Assembly: GCA_017521825.1 (NCBI GenBank)
Contig: JAFXBK010000060.1
Span: forward strand, 1 to 33,932
From: Oscillospiraceae bacterium
Lineage (GTDB): Bacteria > Bacillota > Clostridia > Oscillospirales > Ruminococcaceae
Direction: 5' to 3'
Length of the DNA: 33,932 nucleotides
Shown: positions 7,553 to 14,467 of the stretch, in pieces
Layout: each line of letters opens with the position of its first letter
Numbering within the stretch: position 1 is the first letter of the stretch
The notes under the pieces: generated by a model
Database searches by the model: none
Told to the model about the DNA's origin: nothing
The model's input: only the letters and a program-made list of their open reading frames with translations
Position numbers and translations under genes: made by a program

Positions 7553-8521
7553 TTAAATTCTTCCAAGCGCCTTCATTTGAACAAGAACTTTTTCAAGTTT
7601 TTCTTCGCGGTTTTTTGCGGAAATTTCGTGGGTTACATATTCCGGCTCAACAAGTTCAAGGATTTCCTGAACGCGCGGATTTTCAAAAGGCTGGTGCATA
7701 TCGATATTGAGAATGATATCATATCCCTGGGCCCAGCGCTCATAAAAATCTTCTTTCGGTTCAATAAATGTTGCTTTATGTTTTTGGATATATTCACCGG
7801 TGGTGGATTTATGAAGATGAAGTGCCTTGAATTCTTTAGCAAGTTCGCCGTGATTCCTTACCGTTTCAAGAACAAAATCAATTCCTTGTTCTTCGCTTGT
7901 AATATTCTGCGGAGCGCACATCAGATGGCCCGTATCCATAAGAATACCTTTGTTTTCGTAATCCGTAAGCTCAAGCATAAGAGCCGTTTCTGCGGGCTTT
8001 AAGAGCATCATACCGGGGGTGAAAAGATTTTCAAAAAGAAGCTTGAAATGGTAATTTTTTCCCTTTGTAAGCTCGTTTACAATCTCCGCAACCGCTCGGA
8101 TAACTTCTTCATCGGAATGTTCCCATTTATATGTTATAACTTCCTCGTTGGAAACATCGTTTACGTGAAAAACAACGTATTCCGCTCCCATGGCTTCGGC
8201 ATACTCCATATCTGCGCGGTAGGGCAGAAGGAACTCCTCACGGTTTTTCGCACGGTAATATCCTTCCCAGGTTTCCTGAGTTCCAAAATGAAGTTTAAGT
8301 TTTTCAATGTCGTTGTTCCAAAAATCCAGCCAGGCAGGATAAAAGAAAAGATGTACTCCGATCACATTATCTTTATCGTAAATTCCGGTGTAATCTTCGC
8401 CGCCGCGGATAACTTCGCAGCCGTCGCAAAGGCAATCGGAAATAAACTTATTCATATCCGCTTTGTCTTTATACTGTTCAAGCCAAAGATTTTCGCTGAC
8501 TGTGTTTACTATATGTTTCAT
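7553..8521 (-). CDS. Xylose-isomerase-like TIM-barrel protein
   Basis: A 322-aa protein of the AP endonuclease 2 / sugar-isomerase TIM-barrel superfamily (PF01261-like). Features that fit are the acidic and His metal-ligand positions spread over the barrel: VVFHVND, LLFENLF, LMDTGHLM, ALHLHKS and LNIDMHQP. Members include endonuclease IV, sugar isomerases and many uncharacterised proteins; I cannot say which reaction this one performs. The ATG at 8521 has GGGTGA five bases upstream. A longer open frame extends back across the tRNA gene but is a coincidence. The gene sits between a tRNA terminator and its own terminator, so it is probably a single-gene unit. Confidence 0.75.
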   Translation of the reverse strand: MKHIVNTVSENLWLEQYKDKADMNKFISDCLCDGCEVIRGGEDYTGIYDKDNVIGVHLFFYPAWLDFWNNDIEKLKLHFGTQETWEGYYRAKNREEFLLPYRADMEYAEAMGAEYVVFHVNDVSNEEVITYKWEHSDEEVIRAVAEIVNELTKGKNYHFKLLFENLFTPGMMLLKPAETALMLELTDYENKGILMDTGHLMCAPQNITSEEQGIDFVLETVRNHGELAKEFKALHLHKSTTGEYIQKHKATFIEPKEDFYERWAQGYDIILNIDMHQPFENPRVQEILELVEPEYVTHEISAKNREEKLEKVLVQMKALGRI

Positions 8522-8568
8522 AAAATCACCCGAAACAATTATACTATAAAATCGATATAATAAAAAGA

Positions 8569-8599
8569 GCCGTTTTTGCTGAAAAACAGAAAAAACGGC
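8569..8599 (-). terminator. Second stem-loop between tRNA-Val and the TIM-barrel gene
   Basis: GCCGTTTTT (8569-8577) pairs with AAAAACGGC (8591-8599). Read on the minus strand it is followed by TCTTTTTATT, giving a terminator-like shape downstream of the stronger terminator at 8616-8648. Confidence 0.4.
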
Positions 8600-8615
8600 A
8601 GGGAAGTAGCTTTTG

Positions 8616-8648
8616 GATAAAAAAAGAACCGCAACTTTCGTTGCGGTT
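8616..8648 (-). terminator. Terminator of the tRNA-Val transcript
   Basis: On the minus strand, AACCGCAAC / GTTGCGGTT (8627-8635 with 8640-8648) with a four-base loop, followed by CTTTTTTT. It is six bases past the tRNA 3' end. Confidence 0.9.
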
Positions 8649-8654
8649 AAAATC

Positions 8655-8731
8655 TGGTGGGGACAATAGGACTCGAACCTATGACCCCCTGCTTGTAAGG
8701 CAGGTGCTCTAACCAGCTGAGCTATGCCCCC
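8655..8731 (-). tRNA. tRNA-Val (anticodon UAC)
   Basis: A 77-nt cloverleaf with encoded CCA. The acceptor GGGGGCA pairs with TGTCCCC (one G-T wobble), the D-arm contains AGCTCAGCTGGTTAGAGC, the anticodon stem-loop is CCTGC-CTTACAA-GCAGG with anticodon TAC, and the T-arm contains GGTTCGAGTCC. A terminator follows. It decodes GUN valine codons, chiefly GUA and GUG. Confidence 0.97.
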
Positions 8732-8805
8732 AGACGACTTGCTTATTATAACCCATAAAAAACAAAAAGTCAAGCCTTTTTTGAAAAATTTTTCAAAAAT
8801 TTTTA

Positions 8806-9555
8806 TTATTTTTTTACCGCAACGATAACGGCCCTTTGGCTGTCACGGCGAAGGGGAAGAAAGCTGTCCTCATCAAACACCGCTTTAACCTCAAATCCGG
8901 CTTCAGTAAGCCATTTTTTCAAATCTTCAATTTCATAGGCTCTTTCGGAAAAATCGCTGCTGTAGCGGCAATAAAGTCCATTGTTTTCCGTTTTATCAAA
9001 AAAATCAAGGGAAATATCGACCGTAACGCCGTCTTTATCAAGGCTGTTTTGCCAGGCGCAGAAAGTATCTTTGTTTTCATAAACAAAACAGTTGTTTGCA
9101 AGAACTTCCTGATGCTTATAAACGGTGTTTACGTCAAAAGCAAAAACAGCGCCCCGATTGGAAAAAAGGGAAACTTTTTTAAAAATATCCTTTACTTCTT
9201 CCTCATCGATAATATGATTAAGGCTGTCAAGAGCGCAAACCGTTGCATCAATGGTTCCGAAAAGATCAAGGTCGCTCATTTCCTGGCAAAGGAAAAGAAC
9301 CTCGCTTTCAAGTTCCGCCTTTTTTTCCATGGCAACGGAGAGCATTTCATAGGAATTATCTACAGCAACGATATCATAACCGAAAGGTTCAAGCTCAAAG
9401 CTGAGGGAACCGGTTCCGCAGGCAAGATCCAATAAAATTTCCGCTTCCGGATTATATTTTTGTATTACTGTATCAAAATATCTTGCCCTTGCGGGATAAT
9501 CGACATTTGATGTAAATTTATCGTAAAATCTTGCAAAATCGCCGTAATCGCTCAT
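8806..9555 (-). CDS. Class I SAM-dependent methyltransferase
   Basis: A 249-aa Rossmann-fold methyltransferase. Motif I is ILLDLACGTGSLSFEL (about residues 40-55), followed by the acidic end of strand 2 in IVAVDNSYEML and motif TIDATVCALDSLNHI. The substrate is not evident; similar proteins in Clostridia are annotated only as methyltransferases. It overlaps the upstream yerC-like gene by 4 bp (9552-9555), so the two are translated together from the promoter near 9906-9934. Confidence 0.85.
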   Translation of the reverse strand: MSDYGDFARFYDKFTSNVDYPARARYFDTVIQKYNPEAEILLDLACGTGSLSFELEPFGYDIVAVDNSYEMLSVAMEKKAELESEVLFLCQEMSDLDLFGTIDATVCALDSLNHIIDEEEVKDIFKKVSLFSNRGAVFAFDVNTVYKHQEVLANNCFVYENKDTFCAWQNSLDKDGVTVDISLDFFDKTENNGLYCRYSSDFSERAYEIEDLKKWLTEAGFEVKAVFDEDSFLPLRRDSQRAVIVAVKK

Positions 9556-9854
9556 TCTTTTCCCTCAAGACGGTTGAAAACAAGAATATATCCGCCGCAG
9601 GAATCGTAATCTTCCGAAAGGGAACGATTAACACGGCTTATGGTTGCGGTGGAAGCACCGGTTTCTTCAACAATATCGCTGTAAACTCTTTTATCCACAA
9701 GCATTTTGGCAACATGGAAACGCTGGGAAAGAGTTTTAAGTTCCGGAACGGTGCAAAGATCGCGGAAAAAGCTGTAACATTCTTCTTTATTTTCAAGAGT
9801 AAGAATTGCATCAAAAAGTTCATCAAGGCTTTCGTCTTTAAGACGGTTATTCAT
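9552..9854 (-). CDS. YerC/YecD family TrpR-related regulator
   Basis: A 100-aa protein of the TrpR-like YerC/YecD family. The helix-turn-helix is in LCTVPELKTLSQRFHVAKML followed by YSDIVEETGASTATISRVNR, and the C-terminal CGGYILVF is typical. These proteins are DNA-binding but their operators are mostly unknown. A consensus-like promoter (TTGACT-N17-TAAAAT) lies about 52 bp upstream. It is coupled to a methyltransferase gene. Confidence 0.88.
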   Translation of the reverse strand: MNNRLKDESLDELFDAILTLENKEECYSFFRDLCTVPELKTLSQRFHVAKMLVDKRVYSDIVEETGASTATISRVNRSLSEDYDSCGGYILVFNRLEGKE

Positions 9855-9905
9855 AGAAGAAGCACCCCTTCACGCTTTAATGTGCTGAATTGCTTCAGCT
9901 TTTTA

Positions 9906-9934
9906 ATTTTAACACTTTAGTATGTGAAAGTCAA
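9906..9934 (-). promoter_or_regulatory. Sigma-A-type promoter of the yerC-like gene
   Basis: On the minus strand TTGACT (9929-9934), 17-bp spacer, TAAAAT (9906-9911). It faces the yerC-like gene and methyltransferase. Confidence 0.75.
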
Positions 9935-10012
9935 TGATGTATTTAAAAATTATTTATTAATTATTATACAAATTTAACCTCTTATTTTTGGATATACAAA
10001 CAAATGTTTTTG

Positions 10013-10021
10013 TGCTAAAAT
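10013..10021 (+). promoter_or_regulatory. Possible extended -10 for cwlD
   Basis: TGCTAAAAT fits an extended -10 element (TGnTAnAAT). The -35 region holds only a weak TATACA-like sequence. It lies 62 bp upstream of the chosen cwlD start. In a sporulating host a sporulation-specific sigma factor is also possible. Confidence 0.35.
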
Positions 10022-10083
10022 ATTCGGTATAGAGTAAAACCTTTTCGCGTATTATTAAAATGCGAAAGGGGAGTGCTTTTTTA

Positions 10084-10800
10084 TTGAAATATACTGTTTT
10101 AAAAGCTTTTTTAATGATTTTTTCCGCCTTTTTAATTGTAATTGCGCCTTTTTTATATTTTCCCGATGATAAAATCGTTTCCGCTTCTTCCGGAAAAATA
10201 ACAGAAAACAACACTGTTCTTCTGGATGCAGGGCATGGCGGAGAAGACGGCGGTGCAATCGGAGTTGGCGGAATTATTGAAAAGGATCTTAACCTTGCCA
10301 TAACGTTAAAAACATCGGTTTTCCTTGAATTCTTAGGGTATGATGTTGAATTTACAAGAAAAACCGACACAATGACCTGCGACAAAGGTCTTGAAAGCCA
10401 GCGCGAAAAGAAAGTTTCCGATATAAAAAACCGACTTCAGCAAATCGAAAAATCGCCCTGCCTTTGCGCCGTTTCAATCCACCAGAACATTTTCGGCGGC
10501 GAAGCACGCGGTGCCCAGGTTTTTTACGGCGGAAACAATCCGGAAAGCAAGGCCCTTGCGGAATCGCTCCAGAGCGGAATTTCTTCCATGCTCCAGCCGG
10601 AAAACAAACGTGTTACAAAGCAGGCAACAAAAGACATATATATCCTTTACCATACGGAAAAACCCGCTGTTCTTGTGGAATGCGGTTTTATTTCAAACGG
10701 CAGCGAAGCAGCTTTATTAAGTGACGATGACTACCAGAATAAAATGGCTTTTACCATTGCTGTTTCAGCAGTAAAACATCTTACCGAAAGGGAAGTTTAA
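10084..10800 (+). CDS. cwlD: N-acetylmuramoyl-L-alanine amidase, CwlD type
   Basis: A 238-aa zinc amidase_3 protein. After an N-terminal signal-anchor (ALKAFLMIFSAFLIVIAPFL region) comes the catalytic domain: LLDAGHGGEDGGAIG supplies the first zinc His, EKDLNLAITL the Glu ligand, VSIHQNIF the second His, and VLVECGFISNGSEAALL the conserved C-terminal motif. CwlD cleaves stem peptides from muramic acid during cortex formation so that muramic-delta-lactam can be made, which marks spore cortex for germination enzymes. The TTG at 10084 follows GGGGAG by ten bases; the ATG at 10060 lacks a ribosome site. It is five bases upstream of radA. Confidence 0.88.
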   Translation: MKYTVLKAFLMIFSAFLIVIAPFLYFPDDKIVSASSGKITENNTVLLDAGHGGEDGGAIGVGGIIEKDLNLAITLKTSVFLEFLGYDVEFTRKTDTMTCDKGLESQREKKVSDIKNRLQQIEKSPCLCAVSIHQNIFGGEARGAQVFYGGNNPESKALAESLQSGISSMLQPENKRVTKQATKDIYILYHTEKPAVLVECGFISNGSEAALLSDDDYQNKMAFTIAVSAVKHLTEREV

Positions 10801-10805
10801 AAATA

Positions 10806-12197
10806 ATGGAAAAACTCAAAAAGATTTTTGTATGTTCTGAATGCGGATACGAAACCCCGAAATGGATGGGAAAATGCCCGGAATGCGGCGAATGGAACAC
10901 TTTTATCGAAGATGTCAGGGCCGAAGAAGGAAGCTCCAAGCAAAAAACAGCCGGTCTTATCATCGGTGAACCGGAAGCGGAAACAATCTCCAGCATTGCC
11001 GACGTTGAGGTTGATGACGAATTCCGCTATGTTACCGGAATTGATGAACTGGACAGAGTTCTTGGCGGAGGAATTGTAAAAGGTTCCGTAATTCTGCTCG
11101 GCGGTGATCCGGGAATAGGAAAATCCACAATGCTTCTTCAGATTTGCGGAAAACTTTCCGAAAGAATGAAAATTCTTTATATTGCCGGGGAGGAAAGCAA
11201 ATCCCAGCTAAAACTGCGCGCAAAAAGGGTTGGAGTAAACAGCAAAAATCTTTTTATCGCGCCCTATACGGATATAGGCCAGGTTGTTAACGCCATAAGT
11301 TCCGAAAAACCGGATATGGTAATGGTGGATTCGATCCAGACCATGAGCTTTTCCGGAATTTCGTCCTCCGCCGGAAGCGTTACCCAGGTTAAGGAATGTA
11401 CCTCGATTCTTACAAAAGTAGCTAAAAAAGCGGATATTCCGGTTATAATAGTAGGCCATGTGAACAAGGACGGCGCCATAGCCGGACCCAAAGTTATGGA
11501 ACACATTGTGGATACCGTTCTTCACTTTGAAGGCGAGCGGACAATGAGTTACCGGATTTTACGTTCCATTAAAAACCGCTTCGGTTCCACCAACGAAATC
11601 GGCATTTTCGAAATGGACGAAAACGGGCTTCACGAAGTGGAAAATCCTTCCGTTGCCTTACTTTCCGAACGTCCGAAAAACGTTTCCGGAACCTGCGTAA
11701 GCTGTGTTATCGAGGGAACAAGGCCGATTTTCGCGGAGGTTCAGGCGCTTGTTTCCAAAACAGGCTTCGGCGTTCCAAGAAGGACTTCCACCGGATTTGA
11801 TTTTAACAGAACCGCTTTGCTTATTGCCGTTCTTGAAAAAAGAGCCGGTTATTATTTCGGAAGCATGGATACCTACATAAACGTAATCGGAGGACTTAAA
11901 CTGGACGAGCCTGCGGCCGATCTTTCCGTCGCTATTGCGCTTATTTCCAGCCTTACGGATACGGTTGTTGACAGCAGCATTGTCGCTTTCGGCGAAATCG
12001 GCCTTGGCGGAGAACTCCGAAGCGTTTCCAACACCGAAATCCGCATAAAAGAAGCTGAAAAGCTTGGTTTTTCCGAAGTTATCCTTCCTGCTCAATGTCT
12101 TAAAAAGCTCCGAAAAGAGGATTATAAAATCAAGATCACCGGCGTTGATAGCGTAAGCGAAGCATTTTCCGCAATTCATAAAAAAGAGGATAAATAA
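10806..12197 (+). CDS. radA: DNA repair protein RadA (Sms)
   Basis: RadA is a RecA-related ATPase that promotes branch migration in recombination and repair. The 463-aa protein has all parts in order: a C4 zinc finger (Cys10, Cys13, Cys24, Cys27), Walker A GDPGIGKST, the RadA-specific KNRFG motif in SIKNRFGSTNEIG, and a C-terminal Lon-protease-like domain (VGGLKLDEPAADLSVAIALI region). Length is normal. It is placed between cwlD and a DUF6873 gene with gaps of five and three bases, so the three form one operon ending at the terminator near 12958. Confidence 0.96.
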   Translation: MEKLKKIFVCSECGYETPKWMGKCPECGEWNTFIEDVRAEEGSSKQKTAGLIIGEPEAETISSIADVEVDDEFRYVTGIDELDRVLGGGIVKGSVILLGGDPGIGKSTMLLQICGKLSERMKILYIAGEESKSQLKLRAKRVGVNSKNLFIAPYTDIGQVVNAISSEKPDMVMVDSIQTMSFSGISSSAGSVTQVKECTSILTKVAKKADIPVIIVGHVNKDGAIAGPKVMEHIVDTVLHFEGERTMSYRILRSIKNRFGSTNEIGIFEMDENGLHEVENPSVALLSERPKNVSGTCVSCVIEGTRPIFAEVQALVSKTGFGVPRRTSTGFDFNRTALLIAVLEKRAGYYFGSMDTYINVIGGLKLDEPAADLSVAIALISSLTDTVVDSSIVAFGEIGLGGELRSVSNTEIRIKEAEKLGFSEVILPAQCLKKLRKEDYKIKITGVDSVSEAFSAIHKKEDK

Positions 12198-12200
12198 ACC

Positions 12201-12950
12201 ATGAATTATGTCAAAAATCCAAATTTTCCTTCAAACAGCATAACCGTTGCGGCGGTTTCCTCGGAAGCGGAGGACGTTATTTCCGCTTTGCAATCGGCAA
12301 AAATCGCCGTTGTTCCTGTTGAACCGAACGAAAACTTGCCAACCGGAATAGCTTCCCATGCGGACTTGCAGATACTTCATCTTGGCGGAAATTCCGTGCT
12401 CACCGCATCATGCTCAAAAAACAGTACCGATATGCTCAACATGCTCGGTTTTGAAATAAAAAACACCGAAACCGAACTTGATCTGGAATATCCGGAAGAT
12501 TGTCTTATAAACGCAGAAATAATCGGCAAAAACATAATAGTAAACCCGGACATAATTGACAAAAAACTTATGGAATTCGCCGAAGAGAACAATTATAATA
12601 TAATCGGCGTAAAACAGGGCTATGCAAAATGTTCCGTTCTTGCTGTATGCGAAGATGCTGTTATAACCGCAGATCCCGGTATTGCCAAAATTTTACAGCA
12701 AAAGGAAATTGAAGTTCTTAAAATTAAAGAAGGAGGAATTTACCTCAGAGGCTACGATACCGGATTTATCGGAGGATGCGGGGGAATGGTTGAAGAAAAA
12801 ATCCTCGGAACATCCGGAAGTTTAAAATCCATAAAAGATTACGATAACATAAGAGATTTTTTACGCAACAGAAATATTTACGCAGAAAATCTCGGCGGAA
12901 AAACTTTGCGTGATATCGGCGGAATTTTACCGCTTTGCGAAGAAGAATAA
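12201..12950 (+). CDS. DUF6873-family protein
   Basis: A 249-aa cytoplasmic protein that fits the DUF6873 (GME-fold-like) family, common next to radA in Clostridia and without known function. It shows alternating beta-strand and short-helix sequence with several Gly-rich turns (YDTGFIGGCGGMVEEKI, ENLGGKTLRDIGGILPL) and a conserved-looking CSVLAVCEDAVITADPGI segment. Such repeated beta-beta-alpha units are seen in amidinotransferase and dimethylarginine hydrolase folds, so an enzyme role is conceivable. It begins three bases after radA and is followed by a strong terminator. Confidence 0.78.
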   Translation: MNYVKNPNFPSNSITVAAVSSEAEDVISALQSAKIAVVPVEPNENLPTGIASHADLQILHLGGNSVLTASCSKNSTDMLNMLGFEIKNTETELDLEYPEDCLINAEIIGKNIIVNPDIIDKKLMEFAEENNYNIIGVKQGYAKCSVLAVCEDAVITADPGIAKILQQKEIEVLKIKEGGIYLRGYDTGFIGGCGGMVEEKILGTSGSLKSIKDYDNIRDFLRNRNIYAENLGGKTLRDIGGILPLCEEE

Positions 12951-12957
12951 ACAAAGC

Positions 12958-12986
12958 AAAAAGCCTGATAAAATCAGGCTTTTTTG
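12958..12986. terminator. Bidirectional terminator between the radA operon and the xer promoter
   Basis: Stem AGCCTGAT (12962-12969) / ATCAGGCT (12973-12980), loop AAA, flanked by AAAA and TTTTT. It ends the radA operon and would also stop minus-strand transcripts leaving the prophage. Confidence 0.9.
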
Positions 12987-12996
12987 ATATTAAACC

Positions 12997-13026
12997 TTGA
13001 CGGGAGAGGGCTTTTTATGCTATAAT
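12997..13026 (+). promoter_or_regulatory. Strong host promoter, native promoter of xer before phage insertion
   Basis: TTGACG (12997-13002), 18-bp spacer, TATAAT (13021-13026). The predicted start site (about 13033) is only a few bases before the dif-like left arm. In the phage-free chromosome this promoter would read straight through dif into xer; it now points into the prophage, antisense to rep. Confidence 0.8.
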
Positions 13027-13038
13027 TTCCATAGAGCC

Positions 13039-13069
13039 AACTTCGCTAAATAGAAACTTTTCCGAAGCT
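13039..13069. other. attL: left junction, dif-like half plus divergent phage half-site
   Basis: The first 18 bases (13039-13056) are identical to the start of attR: left arm ACTTCGCTAAA and spacer TAGAAA. The right side then diverges to CTTTTCCGAAGC instead of TTTAGCGAAGT. If one extra spacer base is allowed, 8 of 11 arm positions still match. The rep stop codon (TAG) is inside this arm. The pattern is that of Xer-using integrative phages, whose attP has one weak arm. Confidence 0.85.
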
Positions 13070-13676
13070 ACTCGAAAGGCGAATCAACAAAATCGTTAGA
13101 TACTTCTATAAATTCACTACAAACACGAAATTCGTCATTTCCAGTAACAAGGGTAATAATACCGAGGTTACGGCGAAAAACATCATAACACGAATTACGG
13201 CAAGAAAAATTAAAAATATCTTTCCAGGACTGACCGTCAAGTCGAAGATTTATCATTTCATTTACAAAAAACCATTCAGGCTGTACTCGTAAATAAAGAT
13301 TGATATCTACAATGTTATGATGAATTAAATCGGCAGAATATTGAAATTTTTCGGAATCATCTAAATGAAGAAGATACCGCAGACACCATTTAAATTCGTG
13401 TGATACCTCGATGAAATTTGAAGTTAAACCAGGGAATTTATTAAGAATTGTAGAAAGTAAAGACGGATTTGTACGAACAACACAATGATAATGCGGTTTT
13501 TTTAATTCGCCAGTTTCAACCTTAACGTCCATATCGTGTAGGATATAGGCATATTCAGGAAAGGATTCTACAGTTTTTAAAAGGGAATCACAATTATATG
13601 ATTCGGAATCCGGGTATAACTCAATAAAAAAGACACGACGTTTTGATACTAAAGGGTCAAAGGCTTTACGAGCCAT
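13068..13676 (-). CDS. Phage replication initiator, pMV158/Rep_2-type HUH endonuclease
   Basis: A 202-aa rolling-circle initiator of the Rep_2 (PF01719) type known from pMV158-like plasmids. Motifs in order: the N-terminal strand VFFIELYPDSES, AYILHDMDVKVETGELKKPH, the metal-binding HUH motif HYH (residues 62-64), then LRYLLHLDDSEKFQYSADLI with Tyr101 as the probable nicking residue (Tyr113 as alternative). It would nick the double-strand origin to start rolling-circle replication. The ATG at 13676 follows GGGGGTC, an unusual ribosome site shared by other phage genes. The stop codon is inside attL, and a nick-site hairpin lies 38 bp upstream. Confidence 0.88.
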   Translation of the reverse strand: MARKAFDPLVSKRRVFFIELYPDSESYNCDSLLKTVESFPEYAYILHDMDVKVETGELKKPHYHCVVRTNPSLLSTILNKFPGLTSNFIEVSHEFKWCLRYLLHLDDSEKFQYSADLIHHNIVDINLYLRVQPEWFFVNEMINLRLDGQSWKDIFNFSCRNSCYDVFRRNLGIITLVTGNDEFRVCSEFIEVSNDFVDSPFE

Positions 13677-13709
13677 AAAAAGACCCCCAAATTAAGTTTT
13701 TGCTACAAG

Positions 13710-13883
13710 CTACATTAATTGCCTTATCTCGTAGTCCAGGCAATTAATCACTATAAAGCTGATTAAAAGCGATGATAAAAGAGAGAGTAAATTTCCGACA
13801 ATCAGCCAATGAACCGCTAAACAAAATGACAGAATCACGAGTAACAGAGCAGTTACAAGAACAATGTATTTTAAATATATCAT
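13710..13883 (-). CDS. Small phage membrane protein overlapping the replication origin
   Basis: A 57-aa protein that is almost all hydrophobic (two helices, about residues 4-25 and 27-48), ending DYEIRQLM. The ATG at 13883 has GAAGGA six bases upstream, which is the best ribosome site in the stretch; a 61-aa frame at 13744-13929, starting behind GAGGG, overlaps it and cannot be excluded. Its last codons form the nick-site hairpin. It lies between the ssDNA-binding candidate and rep. No function recognised. Confidence 0.5.
   Translation of the reverse strand: MIYLKYIVLVTALLLVILSFCLAVHWLIVGNLLSLLSSLLISFIVINCLDYEIRQLM
13714..13748 (-). other. Probable double-strand origin: Rep nick-site hairpin
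   Basis: Perfect 11-bp inverted repeat, ATTAATTGCCT (13714-13724) with AGGCAATTAAT (13738-13748), and a 13-nt loop that reads GGACTACGAGATA on the rep coding strand. The loop contains ACTACGA, matching seven of eight bases of the pMV158-family nick sequence TACTACGA, which in pMV158 also lies in a hairpin loop upstream of repB. The nick would fall after ACTACG. It is 38 bp upstream of rep. Confidence 0.75.
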
Positions 13884-13932
13884 AGCGAGTTCCTTCGATG
13901 TCAAAATATGAATCTAAAAGAGTATCCATTTT

Positions 13933-14181
13933 TTATCCCTCTACGAACATAGCGGCAAAATGGGTACGATAATCATTATCGAAGTAAACGGCAGCAAGAT
14001 ATTCCTGATTTTTAACAGGATTATAACGCTGAATAAATGCTTCGGTAACAAAAACATTATCTGCGCCGACACCGTCAATTTTATTATCTTCGTAGTTGTA
14101 GTGGATTTTGTAAACCGGGGAACGATTTACATCTTTCGGAACGAGTTTTTGAATACCAGTTACTTTAATTTTTCTTTCCAT
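13933..14181 (-). CDS. Candidate phage ssDNA-binding protein
   Basis: An 82-aa soluble protein, mostly beta-strand-like, with many aromatic and charged residues (YKIHYNYEDNKIDG, YLAAVYFDNDYRTHFAAMF). Size, predicted fold and position beside rep fit the small OB-fold ssDNA-binding proteins (gpV-like) that coat the single-stranded genome of inoviruses. I see no diagnostic motif, so this is inference from place and size. The ATG at 14181 follows GAGGT by seven bases. It is the first gene after the promoter at 14422-14450, behind a structured leader of about 230 nt. Confidence 0.55.
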   Translation of the reverse strand: MERKIKVTGIQKLVPKDVNRSPVYKIHYNYEDNKIDGVGADNVFVTEAFIQRYNPVKNQEYLAAVYFDNDYRTHFAAMFVEG

Positions 14182-14392
14182 AATTTTTACCTCGATTCAA
14201 ATTTATTTTTGATAGACCTTCGGTCTATATGGGGTTGGCGCTACGCTGTCACCCCAAACCCCACGGGTGGGGTTTGGATTAAGGGACAAACAGTATTTTT
14301 TCCCTTAACAACCCTTTTGTAAATATCCTCGACACAAAAGCGTTGAGGGAGTAGGTTGTGTCCGTGTCCACTCCCGCAACAGCACATCGAGG

Positions 14393-14416
14393 TTGCAAGG
14401 TGTATAAACCTTACAA
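14393..14416. promoter_or_regulatory. Inverted repeat at the phage promoter, probable repressor operator
   Basis: TTGCAAGGT (14393-14401), six-base gap, ACCTTACAA (14408-14416): 9-bp arms with one mismatch. It covers the predicted start site of the leftward promoter and lies 52 bp before the divergent RHH gene, so it is the natural operator for that repressor. Confidence 0.6.
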
Positions 14417-14421
14417 CACAC

Positions 14422-14450
14422 AATATAAACCTATATGAACAATTTGTCAA
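14422..14450 (-). promoter_or_regulatory. Consensus sigma-A promoter of the phage replication operon
   Basis: Minus strand TTGACA (14445-14450), exactly 17-bp spacer, TATATT (14422-14427). It is the strongest promoter seen in the phage and drives the ssDNA-binding candidate, the 57-aa protein and rep. Confidence 0.85.
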
Positions 14451-14467
14451 GGGGGTATTAAGAATTT

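Larger units (their letters stand above)
14182..14467. other. Phage intergenic region / structured leader
   Basis: No convincing gene lies here. It holds the divergent promoter and operator and four hairpins: ATAGACC/GGTCTAT (14213-14229), an 11-bp CCAAACCCCAC/GTGGGGTTTGG (14252-14275), CCTCGAC/GTTGAGG with one wobble pair (about 14328-14349), and GGGAGT/ACTCCC (about 14347-14376). Transcribed leftward, these form the leader of the replication operon. They may be a single-strand origin, a packaging signal or a translational control element. Confidence 0.6.

Noticed and set aside
8522-8773. In-frame extension of the TIM-barrel gene by 84 codons on the minus strand
   Set aside because: It runs through a terminator and the whole tRNA-Val gene; the ATG at 8521 has a good ribosome site.
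13744-13929. 61-codon minus-strand frame overlapping the 57-aa phage gene
   Set aside because: Composition is less natural and the 57-aa frame has the better ribosome site; it is kept only as an alternative in that entry.
14241-14450. 69-codon minus-strand frame in the phage intergenic region
   Set aside because: It starts at the -35 of the leftward promoter, so that promoter could not transcribe it, and it crosses three hairpins.
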